A stretch of DNA of 29,621 bases from an uncultured Porphyromonadaceae bacterium (GTDB lineage Bacteria > Bacteroidota > Bacteroidia > Bacteroidales > Muribaculaceae): contig CABUPJ010000045.1 in NCBI GenBank assembly GCA_902493335.1, positions 1 to 29,621 on the forward strand, given 5' to 3'. Position 1 is the stretch's first letter, and each line of letters begins with the position of its first letter. Of the stretch, positions 14,833 through 22,804 are shown piece after piece. The translations under genes were made by a program, and so were the position numbers. A model generated the notes under the pieces. The model was not told the origin of the DNA. It searched no databases and saw only the letters and a list, made by a program, of their open reading frames with translations.

Positions 14833-17067
14833 TCAGTCGACAAAAAATATCGACGGAACCGAGTTTTTGCCATTGAGGAAGTAGACGGCTCTCACCTGGG
14901 TGACACCGGCAGGAAGTTCGAAAGGCGCTTCGTAGACCGGCGACGCATCTGTCGGATTGGTGCCGTCAAGAGTATAGCGGATTTCACCGAGCCCGGGATA
15001 GGCGCCGTTGAGCATGACCTTACCGTCGGCAACCTTTATGCCGGGCTGGCGCAGATGATAATTATAACCTCGCGATTCCCAGACGGGTATCTCGTGCGCG
15101 GCGACAACGGCATTGAAGGCGGCGTTGCTGTAAGTGCTGTCGGCATTCCACGCACGCTCGGCCATGCCGAGCATCTTCGGCAGAAGCAGAGCCTCCTGGG
15201 TCTGCGGGTCACGCAGTGTCTCGGCCCATAACTGACCCGACACGCCGAAAATCTTGCTCTTGTCACCTGCCTTGACCTCGACAAGACGGGCAGGATAACC
15301 GGCGAGGGCGTCGAATTCGTCGACTGTCCCGCCCCATGTCAGACCGAGTTCGTGAGGATGCCAGCTATAGGCCATATCAAGATAGAAATGATTTACATTG
15401 CTGAGTATAAGCGGATAACCTCCCTCGAGCGCCTGACGCGAATGAGAGTCGGGCTTTGTCGACGACCGAGTCCAGCTGTTGACCGAATAGACATTGGGCG
15501 AAACGGCGGCATTGTATTCGGCCGGATGACCCGACGAAATCTCCTGCCAGCCCGACATCTTCACGCCTTTAGAGGCGAGATAGTCGTTGATGCGGCGGAT
15601 AAAACGGGCATGCACTTCTTTGTCATTTTCAAGACCTTCGTTTGCCATCAGCTCGCTGACGGCACGGCTGCCGCCCCAGGCGTTGCGCGGCACTTCGTCA
15701 CCGCCGATATGAATGGCGGGAAGCTCGACACCGGCACGGTCATAAAGCTCGATGACGCCGTCGAATACCTTGGCCATGAAGTTATAAGTCGATTCGAGTG
15801 CAGGATTCATGACATTGTCATGGAAGGCCTGGGCGCTGGTATAGACAGATGTGTCGCCGTCTTCGGTAAGACGCAGCGACGCATCTCCTGTGCGGCGATA
15901 ACGGTTTTCCATCGCCTTGATGGCCGCACGGGCGTGACCCGGCGACTCTATTTCAGGCAAGACCTTGATGCCGAGCGAATCGGCATACTGAAGCATGTCG
16001 ATAAAATCTTCGGCCGTGAAATAGCCGTTGCTCGAATTACCGAGGTTGGCGGGGTTGCCGTCACCGGTAAATAGCTGAGCGAGGAAATCGTGCTCGTCAA
16101 GGGTATAGCCGCGACGTCCGCCGACAGCGACAAGCTCTGGAAGGCCGGGTATGTCGACACGCCACGCCTCGTCATCGGCGAAATGGAAATGGAGATGATT
16201 CAGGCCATACCGGGCCATCATATCGAGTATACGCTTCATCTGCGCAGGAGTCTGATAATTACGCGCGATATCGATCATCAGTCCGCGGTATTCGAAATCG
16301 GGAGCATCCTCGATGACGGCCGCCGGGACGGTCTCGCCCGTGAAACCTTCGACGAGAGCGCGGCAGCGCGCCATTGCCAGCTTCATCATTTTCGCGGGAG
16401 CGACGACGCGCACGGTATCGCCCTTTACTATTATATTATATGTATCGCCATCGCCGTCAGAAGTTTCGGCGACGATGACAGGCCTGGCCGAAGCCGTGCC
16501 CCCGGTCAGCGTAACTTTCTTAAACGACGGCACCACGTCGTAGACACCGGCAGTGCCACCGGCGAGCGACTCGTTGAGGTCATAAAATTTGTCGCCATAA
16601 GGCATTCGGTCGCGCTTGGCTGTAGCCCAGAGGCTGCGGTCAGCCGTGATGTCGCCGATTATATAGTCGGCAGGCGCCGTCGAGCCGTCAGCTTTGACGA
16701 CATGGACTGTGCCGGGCACATAACGCATGCTGTGGAGCGCCGCCCGGGTCATGATGTCGACAAAGACAGTGTCACCCTCGGCGCCGGCCTTGAAACGCGG
16801 CGAAGCCACACAATAATAGCCGGGAACTATCTCGATGAGCGTATCTTCGGAATTCAGACACGACATCTTGCGGGCGAACTGATTGAACGCCAGCCGGTCG
16901 AAATCAAGATTGCCGGTGACGGCAAAACGCTGTATATAGTAATCGCCGACGCTGTCGCTTTCATTACCGAGCGACTGCCATGCGACGGTTGTAGTCATCG
17001 GAGCCTTCGAGCACGCGCCAAACAACGCCGCTCCGGCCAAAAACAAAGGAATCAATCTTGATTTCAT
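14833..17067 (-). CDS. GH20 beta-N-acetylhexosaminidase, lipoprotein
   Basis: This 744-residue exo-glycosidase should release terminal GlcNAc or GalNAc from glycans by substrate-assisted catalysis. It has a lipobox (LFGACSK, C19), an N-terminal GH20b-type domain (about 20-245), and a TIM-barrel catalytic domain (about 250-600) with the signature HIGGDEVP holding the catalytic pair D457-E458. FHFADDEAWRVDIPGLPEL is also typical of the family. The C-terminal part ends in a chitobiase/beta-hexosaminidase C-terminal-like domain (GEIRYTLDGTNPTDASPVY). The start is the ATG at 17067; a TTG two codons upstream is in frame but less likely. It probably faces the periplasm or cell surface and serves host mucin or N-glycan use. 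No susC/susD pair is next to it. Confidence 0.95.
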   Translation of the reverse strand: MKSRLIPLFLAGAALFGACSKAPMTTTVAWQSLGNESDSVGDYYIQRFAVTGNLDFDRLAFNQFARKMSCLNSEDTLIEIVPGYYCVASPRFKAGAEGDTVFVDIMTRAALHSMRYVPGTVHVVKADGSTAPADYIIGDITADRSLWATAKRDRMPYGDKFYDLNESLAGGTAGVYDVVPSFKKVTLTGGTASARPVIVAETSDGDGDTYNIIVKGDTVRVVAPAKMMKLAMARCRALVEGFTGETVPAAVIEDAPDFEYRGLMIDIARNYQTPAQMKRILDMMARYGLNHLHFHFADDEAWRVDIPGLPELVAVGGRRGYTLDEHDFLAQLFTGDGNPANLGNSSNGYFTAEDFIDMLQYADSLGIKVLPEIESPGHARAAIKAMENRYRRTGDASLRLTEDGDTSVYTSAQAFHDNVMNPALESTYNFMAKVFDGVIELYDRAGVELPAIHIGGDEVPRNAWGGSRAVSELMANEGLENDKEVHARFIRRINDYLASKGVKMSGWQEISSGHPAEYNAAVSPNVYSVNSWTRSSTKPDSHSRQALEGGYPLILSNVNHFYLDMAYSWHPHELGLTWGGTVDEFDALAGYPARLVEVKAGDKSKIFGVSGQLWAETLRDPQTQEALLLPKMLGMAERAWNADSTYSNAAFNAVVAAHEIPVWESRGYNYHLRQPGIKVADGKVMLNGAYPGLGEIRYTLDGTNPTDASPVYEAPFELPAGVTQVRAVYFLNGKNSVPSIFFVD

Positions 17068-17111
17068 GGTCAAAAGAAGTTGGTTAAAGATGATTTGGTA
17101 AGATATTTCTG

Positions 17112-17119
17112 CAAAGATA
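17112..17119 (-). promoter_or_regulatory. -7 box of the GH20 gene promoter
   Basis: TATCTTTG on the minus strand lies 45 bases before the ATG at 17067. Its -33 position falls inside the terminator-like hairpin at 17121-17150 and has no TTTG match. Confidence 0.55.
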
Positions 17120-17120
17120 C

Positions 17121-17150
17121 AAAAAAAGCCCGCTCTGAGGAGAGACGGGC
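17121..17150 (-). terminator. Intrinsic terminator inside the divergent GH20/SulP intergenic region
   Basis: On the minus strand, GCCCG(T)CTCT pairs with AGAGCGGGC (9 bp with one bulged T, 4-base loop) and is followed by T7 at 17121-17127. No annotated gene lies upstream of it on this strand. It ends one base before the -7 box of the GH20 gene. Confidence 0.8.
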
Positions 17151-17276
17151 CGTGAAAAGGTCATCGTTCTGGTGGTTTTGGCTTTTTAATAAAGTCAGTA
17201 AAATGCCTTTTCTTGCTATTATAACACCACGGTCCGCGAAATGGTTCATGAAGCAAAAAAAATAGTCAAAAAAAAT

Positions 17277-17350
17277 AGCTATCTTATCTAACTCAGCTAT
17301 TTTAGTCATAATAGCTGTCTTAGCCTTCCGCCCAAATTTTAGCCTTTTTA
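17277..17350. repeat. Degenerate 9/18-bp repeat upstream of the SulP promoter
   Basis: AGCTATCTTA (17277), AGCTATTTTA (17295) and AGCTGTCTTA (17313) recur at exactly 18 bases. TTAGCC units near 17338-17350 continue in a 9-base rhythm. The array ends just before the -33 element at 17358. It could be a run of operator sites or another member of the 9-mer family. The part 17151-17276 shows no gene. Confidence 0.7.
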
Positions 17351-17357
17351 GCCAATT

Positions 17358-17388
17358 TTTGTTTTTTTGGAAATTATCACTACCTTTG
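17358..17388 (+). promoter_or_regulatory. Promoter of the SulP transporter gene
   Basis: TTTG at 17358-17361 and TACCTTTG at 17381-17388 are separated by 19 bases. The leader is about 45 bases. This promoter decides against an in-frame ATG at 17367, which would precede the transcript start. Confidence 0.85.
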
Positions 17389-17438
17389 CGGCCAGTTTTA
17401 AGGTAAAAAAAATAATTCATCAGGTACAATTAAGTTTT

Positions 17439-19157
17439 ATGAATCTAACGGGTTCTATTGATTTCCGCCCGAAGATTTTCAGCAGCCTGCGTCATTACAG
17501 CATGACACGGCTGAAAGAAGACGTCATCGCGGGAATCGTGGTAGGCATCGTCGCCCTGCCTCTTGCTATCGCTTTCGGTATCGCTTCGGGCGTCAGTCCG
17601 ACAATCGGTCTTATCACAGCCATCATCGGCGGTTTTCTCGTATCATTCTTCGGCGGCAACACCGTCCAGATCGGCGGTCCGACAGGCGCTTTCATCGTAA
17701 TCGTCTATAACATCATCGCCCAGTTCGGCCTCCACGGCCTCGCCATCGCCACATTCATGGCCGGTGTGATACTCATACTCATGGGCCTCTTCCACCTCGG
17801 CACGGTCATCAAGTTTATCCCCTACCCGATTGTCGTCGGCTTCACGGCCGGTATCGCCCTGACAATCTTCTCAACCCAGATCAATGACTTTTTCGGACTG
17901 GGGCTTAAAGACATACCCGGCCAGTTCATACCCAAATGGGGGCTGTATTTCAAAAGTTTCGGTAATATCTCGCTCTACACTCTGGCAACCGGCATCGTCT
18001 CTCTACTTATTATAATAGCGGCTCCGCGCATATCAAAAAAACTCCCGGGCGCTCTGATCGCCATCATAATCGTCACCGCAATCGCCTACCTGCTCAGACA
18101 GTTTGTGCCGGGCTTCAGCGTCGAGACCATCGGTGACCGCTTCGGCAACATGGCCACAGACATCCCGGCGCCCCACGGCTTCGAGCTGAACATGGCCACA
18201 ATCAACATGCTGCTGCCGTCGGCCTTCACCATCGCCGTGCTCGGCGCCATCGAGTCTCTGCTGTCAGCCACCGTGGCCGACGGCGTGACCGGTTCGCGCA
18301 CCAACAGCAATACAGAGCTTATCGGCCAGGGCATAGCCAACGTCACGGTGCCGTTTTTCGGCGGTATCCCCGTCACCGGCGCCATTGCCCGCACGATGAC
18401 AAACATAACCAACGGCGGCCGTACCCCTGTCGCCGGCGTCGTCCACGCCCTCGTCCTGCTGCTCATCTATCTATTCCTCATGCCGCTTATCAATTATGTG
18501 CCCATGGCATGCCTGGCAGCCGTGCTGATGGTTGTGGCATACAACATGAGCGGATGGCGCACAATAGCCGGCATCCTCAAGACACCTAAAAGCGATGTAT
18601 CAGTGCTGATTGTCACATTCCTGCTCACTGTCATTTTCGACCTGACAATCGCCATCGAGATCGGTCTGCTGCTGGCGGTCGTCCTTTTCCTCCGCCGTGT
18701 CACCGAAAACACCGAAATCAAGATATACTCCGAACAGCTTGACGTCGCCGAAGGCACCGACCTCAGCCAGCACGAAGTCCTCAACGTCGCCAAAGGCGTG
18801 AGCGTCTATGAGATCGACGGCCCGTTCTTCTTCGGCGTGGCCACCAAGTTTGACGAAATGATGCGAACGACTCTCGGCTCGAAACCGCTTGTACGCATCA
18901 TCCGCATGCGTAAAGTCTCGTTCATCGACGCCACCGGCCTCCATAACCTCGAGATACTCATAAAATCATCTCAGAGCGAAGGAATCCACATCGTCCTCTC
19001 TGGCGTCAAACCCAACGTAAAGGAATCGCTCGAACACGCGGGAATCGACAAGCTCATCGGACGCGACCACATCTGCGACCATATCACCAAGGCCGTCGTA
19101 ATGGCAAACAATATCGTCGCCTCCATCAACGCATCTCACGACCTAAACAAATCATAA
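17439..19157 (+). CDS. SulP-family inorganic anion transporter with STAS domain
   Basis: This 572-residue membrane protein follows the SLC26/SulP plan: an N-terminal transport domain with many hydrophobic segments (about residues 30-430; GIVVGIVALPLAIAFGIASG and NTVQIGGPTGAFIV are family motifs), then a cytosolic STAS domain (about 450-560; FIDATGLHNLEIL). Members move sulfate, bicarbonate or other anions, usually with H+ or Na+; the substrate here cannot be read from sequence. The ATG at 17439 is chosen over the frame-open position 17367 because a strong promoter at 17358-17388 places the transcript start between them. It is transcribed divergently from the GH20 gene. No strong terminator follows within 80 bases; the next gene has its own promoter. 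Confidence 0.93.
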   Translation: MNLTGSIDFRPKIFSSLRHYSMTRLKEDVIAGIVVGIVALPLAIAFGIASGVSPTIGLITAIIGGFLVSFFGGNTVQIGGPTGAFIVIVYNIIAQFGLHGLAIATFMAGVILILMGLFHLGTVIKFIPYPIVVGFTAGIALTIFSTQINDFFGLGLKDIPGQFIPKWGLYFKSFGNISLYTLATGIVSLLIIIAAPRISKKLPGALIAIIIVTAIAYLLRQFVPGFSVETIGDRFGNMATDIPAPHGFELNMATINMLLPSAFTIAVLGAIESLLSATVADGVTGSRTNSNTELIGQGIANVTVPFFGGIPVTGAIARTMTNITNGGRTPVAGVVHALVLLLIYLFLMPLINYVPMACLAAVLMVVAYNMSGWRTIAGILKTPKSDVSVLIVTFLLTVIFDLTIAIEIGLLLAVVLFLRRVTENTEIKIYSEQLDVAEGTDLSQHEVLNVAKGVSVYEIDGPFFFGVATKFDEMMRTTLGSKPLVRIIRMRKVSFIDATGLHNLEILIKSSQSEGIHIVLSGVKPNVKESLEHAGIDKLIGRDHICDHITKAVVMANNIVASINASHDLNKS

Positions 19158-19236
19158 GAGACACGGTCATAAAGCATTATTAAAACATTAATTTTCAATA
19201 ATATTTAGACATTCATAAAAAATTGACAATTTTTGT

Positions 19237-19267
19237 TTTGTAGTTTAAAAATTTTGCTATACCTTTG
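19237..19267 (+). promoter_or_regulatory. Promoter of the small lipoprotein gene
   Basis: TTTG at 19237-19240 and TACCTTTG at 19260-19267 are separated by 19 bases, within an AT-rich region typical of strong Bacteroidota promoters. Confidence 0.85.
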
Positions 19268-19319
19268 TACCGTTTTTGAAGCATAAAAGTATTGTTTTAT
19301 AATTTAAATTTTAAGAAAA

Positions 19320-19529
19320 ATGAAAAAGTTAGTTTTATTACTTGCTGTTGTTTTCAGCGTATCACTTTTCTCTTGTGGTAACGGCGAAAAGAAAGCTGAA
19401 GCTACCGACTCAGTTGTTGCTGCTGAAGAAGTTGTCGCTGCTGAAGTTGACACTGTTGTAGCTCCCGTTGACTCTGCTGCTGCTGACACAGTAGTTGCTG
19501 AAGTTGTTGAAGCTGTCGCAGCTGAATAA
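19320..19529 (+). CDS. Small acidic Ala/Val/Glu-rich lipoprotein
   Basis: This 69-residue protein has a signal peptide with a lipobox (VSLFSCGN, C19), giving a mature chain of about 51 residues. That chain is almost entirely Val, Ala, Glu, Asp, Thr and Ser, with recurrent VVAAE, VDTVVAPVD and AADTVVAE motifs. Codon choice differs sharply from the neighbours: GTT, GCT and GAA dominate, where most genes here prefer GTC/GCC/GAC, which suggests very high expression. It has its own strong promoter and terminator, so it is a single-gene unit. I do not recognise a named family. Similar short lipoproteins are common and abundant in Bacteroidales, and the function is unknown. The chain lacks the heptad pattern and C-terminal Lys of Lpp. 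Confidence 0.85.
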   Translation: MKKLVLLLAVVFSVSLFSCGNGEKKAEATDSVVAAEEVVAAEVDTVVAPVDSAAADTVVAEVVEAVAAE

Positions 19530-19557
19530 TCAACGCAACCCGTTCAAACTTATTCAT

Positions 19558-19589
19558 AAGTCGATCTCTCTCCGAGGGTCGACTTTTTT
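19558..19589 (+). terminator. Terminator after the small lipoprotein gene
   Basis: AAGTCGA (19558-19564) and TCGACTT (19579-19585) form a 7-bp stem followed by TTTT. It lies 28 bases after the stop codon. Confidence 0.8.
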
Positions 19590-19601
19590 ATTGCCAAGAC
19601 T

Positions 19602-19646
19602 AAACAATATGCGCCGCCGGGCTAATGCCGGCGGCGCATATTGTTT
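19602..19646. terminator. Perfect 19-bp inverted repeat, probable bidirectional terminator
   Basis: AAACAATATGCGCCGCCGG at 19602-19620 is matched exactly by its reverse complement at 19628-19646, with the 7-base loop GCTAATG. A or T runs are short (AAA and TTT at the ends). It stands between the two convergent gene-specific terminators. Confidence 0.75.
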
Positions 19647-19686
19647 CCGATAACACTCCACGCGCATCGCCAACCGGGCGACCCAC

Positions 19687-19714
19687 AAAAAAAGGCCGTG
19701 AGCGACTCACGGCC
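19687..19714 (-). terminator. Terminator of the glyQS-lemA-FKBP operon
   Basis: GGCCGTGAG and CTCACGGCC form a perfect 9-bp stem with a 3-base loop at 19694-19714, followed by T7 on the minus strand. It lies 25 bases after the FKBP stop codon. Confidence 0.93.
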
Positions 19715-19739
19715 TCTATATCCTGACACATCAGCTTCA

Positions 19740-20297
19740 TCAATATGGCGAAGCCTCATATTTATATATGTCGTGCAGACGGATATTGAAACGCAGATTT
19801 GAATATGCAGGCATAGACGATGTCGACGTCGTGCCGTAGGCGAGCTGATAAGGCACAATCACCTCTGCGGTGTCGCCCACGTGCATGTCGCAGAGCGCCG
19901 CAGCCCATCCCGGCACAAGCTTGTTAAGCTGCGCGCGGTAGATACCCGGTCCCCATGTCGTGAGAGTCGTCGACGAGTCGACGGCCGCATCATTATAGAG
20001 ATGAAGCTCGTAACGCACATCGATGACGCTCGTATAAAGCGGGCTCAGCTTGTCTTTCGTTTCTTCGGTATCATTGAAATAATGGACAAGCACGAAGTTG
20101 GCCGGGTCCCAGTCGGGCACTATTACCTTATAATAAGGAGTGCCGTCGGCATTCTTGCGGGCCTGCATTTCAGAGAGCCATTGGCTGTTGGCCTTACGCC
20201 ATGCCTCGTTGTCGTCATCGTCGTCACTGCACGACACAAGCGCTCCGAAAACTACGGCCACAAGGCCGAACATCAATAGCAGCGGTAATTTTTTCAT
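19740..20297 (-). CDS. FKBP-type peptidyl-prolyl isomerase lipoprotein
   Basis: This 185-residue lipoprotein has its acylated cysteine at C23 (FGALVSCSDDDDDNE). The five aspartates after the cysteine resemble the negatively charged export signal of Bacteroidota surface lipoproteins. A linker follows, then an FKBP fold over about residues 75-180: FVLVHYFN, YNDAAVDSSTTLTTWG, LVPGWAAALCDMHVGDTAEVIVPYQLAYGTT and a last strand YSNLRFNIRLHDI. Key FKBP landmarks (VPGW, LAYG) are present, so prolyl isomerase activity on extracytoplasmic proteins is likely. It starts 5 bases after the lemA stop codon and is the last gene of the glyQS-lemA operon. Confidence 0.88.
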   Translation of the reverse strand: MKKLPLLLMFGLVAVVFGALVSCSDDDDDNEAWRKANSQWLSEMQARKNADGTPYYKVIVPDWDPANFVLVHYFNDTEETKDKLSPLYTSVIDVRYELHLYNDAAVDSSTTLTTWGPGIYRAQLNKLVPGWAAALCDMHVGDTAEVIVPYQLAYGTTSTSSMPAYSNLRFNIRLHDIYKYEASPY

Positions 20298-20302
20298 ATC
20301 GG

Positions 20303-20941
20303 TCAGAACTGTACTTTTGGTGCTGATTGAGCCTCGCTGTCAGCCTCAAACTGAGGTTTGGCCTCGAAACCGAAGAACGATGCGAAGATATTGCCGGGGA
20401 AGCGTTTGACTCTGAGGTTATAATCTTTCACCTTTGCGGTATAATAGCCTCTGAAGGTAGCGATGCGGTTTTCCGTGCCTTCGAGCTGTTCCTGAAGGTC
20501 TTCAAACTGAGTGTTGGCCTTGAGGTCGGGATATGCCTCGCGAACGGCGTTGACATAGACGTTGAAGGCGCGGCCGAGCTGTGCCTGCGATGCGTTATAG
20601 CGCTCGAATGCGGCCGCGTTGTCGGGCGTGGTTTTCATCAGTGAGTCGGCGGCGTTATAAGCGTCCGACAGACCGGCACGCGCACGGGTGACCGACTCGA
20701 ATGTCTCGCTCTCGTGTGCGGCATAGCCCTTGACTGTCTCGACGAGGTTGGGGATAAGGTCGAGACGACGCTGATACTGCACCTGAACGTCGGCCCAGGC
20801 CTGATCTACGTCCTGTTCGGATGTCACGAGCTTGTTGTAGTTTGAACATCCGCCGCCGAAAAGCGCCAGAACCGCAACAACAACGACGCCGAGGACAATC
20901 CACTTGGTCGGTGATTTCTTTTGTTGAACGGGTTGATCCAT
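20303..20941 (-). CDS. lemA: LemA family membrane protein
   Basis: This 212-residue protein has a short charged N-terminus, one transmembrane segment (about 14-31, WIVLGVVVVAVLALFGGG) and a helical LemA domain. Hallmarks are NYNKLVTSEQDVDQAWADVQVQYQRRLDLIPNLVETVKGYA and the C-terminal RVKRFPGNIFASFFGFEAKPQFEAD. The domain probably extends outside the inner membrane. The family is widespread and its molecular role is unsettled. Often a TPM-domain gene lies beside lemA; here the neighbours are glyQS (25 bases upstream) and an FKBP lipoprotein (5 bases downstream), which suggests one transcript. Confidence 0.93.
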   Translation of the reverse strand: MDQPVQQKKSPTKWIVLGVVVVAVLALFGGGCSNYNKLVTSEQDVDQAWADVQVQYQRRLDLIPNLVETVKGYAAHESETFESVTRARAGLSDAYNAADSLMKTTPDNAAAFERYNASQAQLGRAFNVYVNAVREAYPDLKANTQFEDLQEQLEGTENRIATFRGYYTAKVKDYNLRVKRFPGNIFASFFGFEAKPQFEADSEAQSAPKVQF

Positions 20942-20966
20942 AATTATATGCTTTTATTGATTGTGA

Positions 20967-22511
20967 TTAACCGATTTTGCGCAGCAGCGATGTCAGACTG
21001 ACACGGTCATGGATGAGCTTGTGGAGGTCGGCCACCTGAACACGGGTCTGTTCCATTGTGTCGCGGTCGCGCAGCGTCACCGTGTTGTCCTCGAGAGTCC
21101 GATGGTCGACTGTGATACAATAGGGAGTGCCGATGGCATCCTGACGGCGGTAACGCTTGCCGATAGTGTCTTTCTCCTCATAGTGTGTCGCGAAGTCAAA
21201 CTTGAGGTCGTCGACAATCTCGCGGGCCTTTTCGGGCAGTCCATCTTTCTTGACAAGGGGAAGTACGGCACATTTGACCGGAGCAAGCGGCGCGGGCAGA
21301 TGAAGAACGACGCGGGTGTCGCCGCCATCGAGCTTCTGTTCCTCGTAGCTCGAGCAGAAAACGCTCAGGAACATGCGGTCGACACCGATCGAGGTCTCGA
21401 TGACGTAAGGCGTGTAGCTCTCGTTGAGCTCGGGGTCGAAATACTGTATTTTCTTGCCTGAGAACTTCTCATGCTGCGAAAGGTCGAAGTTTGTGCGCGA
21501 GTGTATGCCCTCGACCTCCTTGAATCCGAAAGGCATCTCGAATTCGATGTCAGTGGCAGCGTTGGCATAATGCGCCAGCTTGTCGTGGTCGTGGAAGCGG
21601 TATTTGCTGTCGCCGAGACCGAGAGCCTTGTGCCAGCGCAGACGTGTCTGTTTCCAGGTGTCGAACCATTTGAGTTCTTCGCCCGGACGCACGAAAAACT
21701 GCATCTCCATCTGCTCGAACTCACGCATTCTGAAGATAAACTGACGGGCGACAATCTCGTTGCGGAATGCCTTGCCTATCTGGGCGATGCCGAAGGGGAT
21801 GCGCATACGGCCCGTCTTCTGCACGTTGAGATAGTTGACGAAAATACCCTGGGCCGTTTCGGGACGCAGATATACTGTCATCGAGCCGTCTGCCGTCGAA
21901 CCCATCTCTGTCTTGAACATGAGGTTAAACTGGCGCACCTCTGTCCAGTTCTTTGTACCTGAAATCGGGCAGACAATCTCCTCGTCGAGAATAATCTGAC
22001 GGAGTTCTTCAAGATTATTGTCGTTCATCGCCTTGGCGAAACGCTCGTGAAGAGCCTCACGCTTGGCGACATGCTCCTGAACGCGAGGGTTGGTCTGACG
22101 GTAGAGGGCTTCGTCAAAGCTGTCGCCGAAACGTTTGCGCGCCTTGGCCACTTCCTTCTCTATCTTGTCGTCATATTTGGCAATCTGGTCTTCGATGAGC
22201 ACATCGGCACGATAACGCTTCTTCGAGTCGCGGTTGTCGATCAGCGGATCGTTGAACGCATCGACATGACCCGAAGCCTTCCAGATGGTCGGATGCATGA
22301 ATATAGCCGAGTCGATGCCCACGATATTCTCATGCAGCAGCGTCATGGCCTCCCACCAGTAGCGTTTGATATTGTTTTTCATCTCCACGCCGTTCTGACC
22401 GTAGTCATAGACCGCGCCGAGACCGTCATAGATTTCGCTTGACTGAAACACAAAACCATATTCCTTGGCATGTGCGACTATCTTTTTGAACACGTCTTCT
22501 TGTTGTGCCAT
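20967..22511 (-). CDS. glyQS: Glycine--tRNA ligase, alpha2 type
   Basis: This 514-residue class II synthetase attaches glycine to tRNA-Gly. It is the single-chain homodimeric type, not the alpha2-beta2 enzyme of proteobacteria. Class II motifs are visible: motif 2 (AFRNEIVARQFIFRMREFEQMEMQFF, with FRNE at 249-252) and motif 3 (SIGVDRMFLSVF, GVDRMF at 376-381). The C-terminal anticodon-binding domain spans about 395-510 (LAPVKCAVLPLVKK onward). The gene has its own promoter (22559-22590) and leads an operon with lemA and an FKBP lipoprotein. Length is normal and no catalytic motif appears damaged. Confidence 0.97.
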   Translation of the reverse strand: MAQQEDVFKKIVAHAKEYGFVFQSSEIYDGLGAVYDYGQNGVEMKNNIKRYWWEAMTLLHENIVGIDSAIFMHPTIWKASGHVDAFNDPLIDNRDSKKRYRADVLIEDQIAKYDDKIEKEVAKARKRFGDSFDEALYRQTNPRVQEHVAKREALHERFAKAMNDNNLEELRQIILDEEIVCPISGTKNWTEVRQFNLMFKTEMGSTADGSMTVYLRPETAQGIFVNYLNVQKTGRMRIPFGIAQIGKAFRNEIVARQFIFRMREFEQMEMQFFVRPGEELKWFDTWKQTRLRWHKALGLGDSKYRFHDHDKLAHYANAATDIEFEMPFGFKEVEGIHSRTNFDLSQHEKFSGKKIQYFDPELNESYTPYVIETSIGVDRMFLSVFCSSYEEQKLDGGDTRVVLHLPAPLAPVKCAVLPLVKKDGLPEKAREIVDDLKFDFATHYEEKDTIGKRYRRQDAIGTPYCITVDHRTLEDNTVTLRDRDTMEQTRVQVADLHKLIHDRVSLTSLLRKIG

Positions 22512-22558
22512 ATTCTTTTTACCTGATTTGTTGCTTGTTTAATATTTATATTAATGTG

Positions 22559-22590
22559 CAAATTTAGAAAATAATTCACACAAAACCAAA
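22559..22590 (-). promoter_or_regulatory. Promoter of the glyQS operon
   Basis: On the minus strand, TTTG (22587-22590) is followed after 20 bases by TAAATTTG (22559-22566). It lies 48 bases before the glyQS ATG. No T-box is seen in the short leader. Confidence 0.75.
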
Positions 22591-22625
22591 AACGCGCTTC
22601 AAAACGTCGGCAAACAGCCGCATGC

Positions 22626-22658
22626 AAAAAACAGAGCCCGCAATGTCGTGCGGGCTCT
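22626..22658 (-). terminator. Terminator downstream of the sigma factor gene
   Basis: AGAGCCCGCA and TGCGGGCTCT form a perfect 10-bp stem with a 6-base loop (22633-22658), followed on the minus strand by G and T6. It lies about 150 bases beyond the sigma factor stop codon; that spacer (22659-22804) has no recognisable gene. Confidence 0.88.
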
Positions 22659-22804
22659 TACCGTAATACTACTATGTATGATAATCTCTATGTGTGTCTT
22701 ATTCTTGATTTTGGCTAAGTCGTGTAAGCAGGGAGTCAGGAGAGGGTTTGCGCTGAGAGAGGTCTGGGAAACCTTTTTTTGTCTGATATGTCTTTTATGA
22801 CAGC

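Noticed and set aside
16090..17061. 323-codon frame antisense to the hexosaminidase gene
   Set aside because: The GH20 motifs on the minus strand are unambiguous; the opposite frame is a codon-bias shadow in GC-rich DNA. The same applies to the frames at 9454-10041, 12994-13827, 6015-6785 and 15352-16074.
17070..17429. Minus-strand 119-codon frame in the GH20/SulP gap
   Set aside because: It runs through a terminator hairpin, the GH20 -7 box and the SulP promoter, has no recognisable motif, and is Lys/Phe-rich because of AT-rich DNA.
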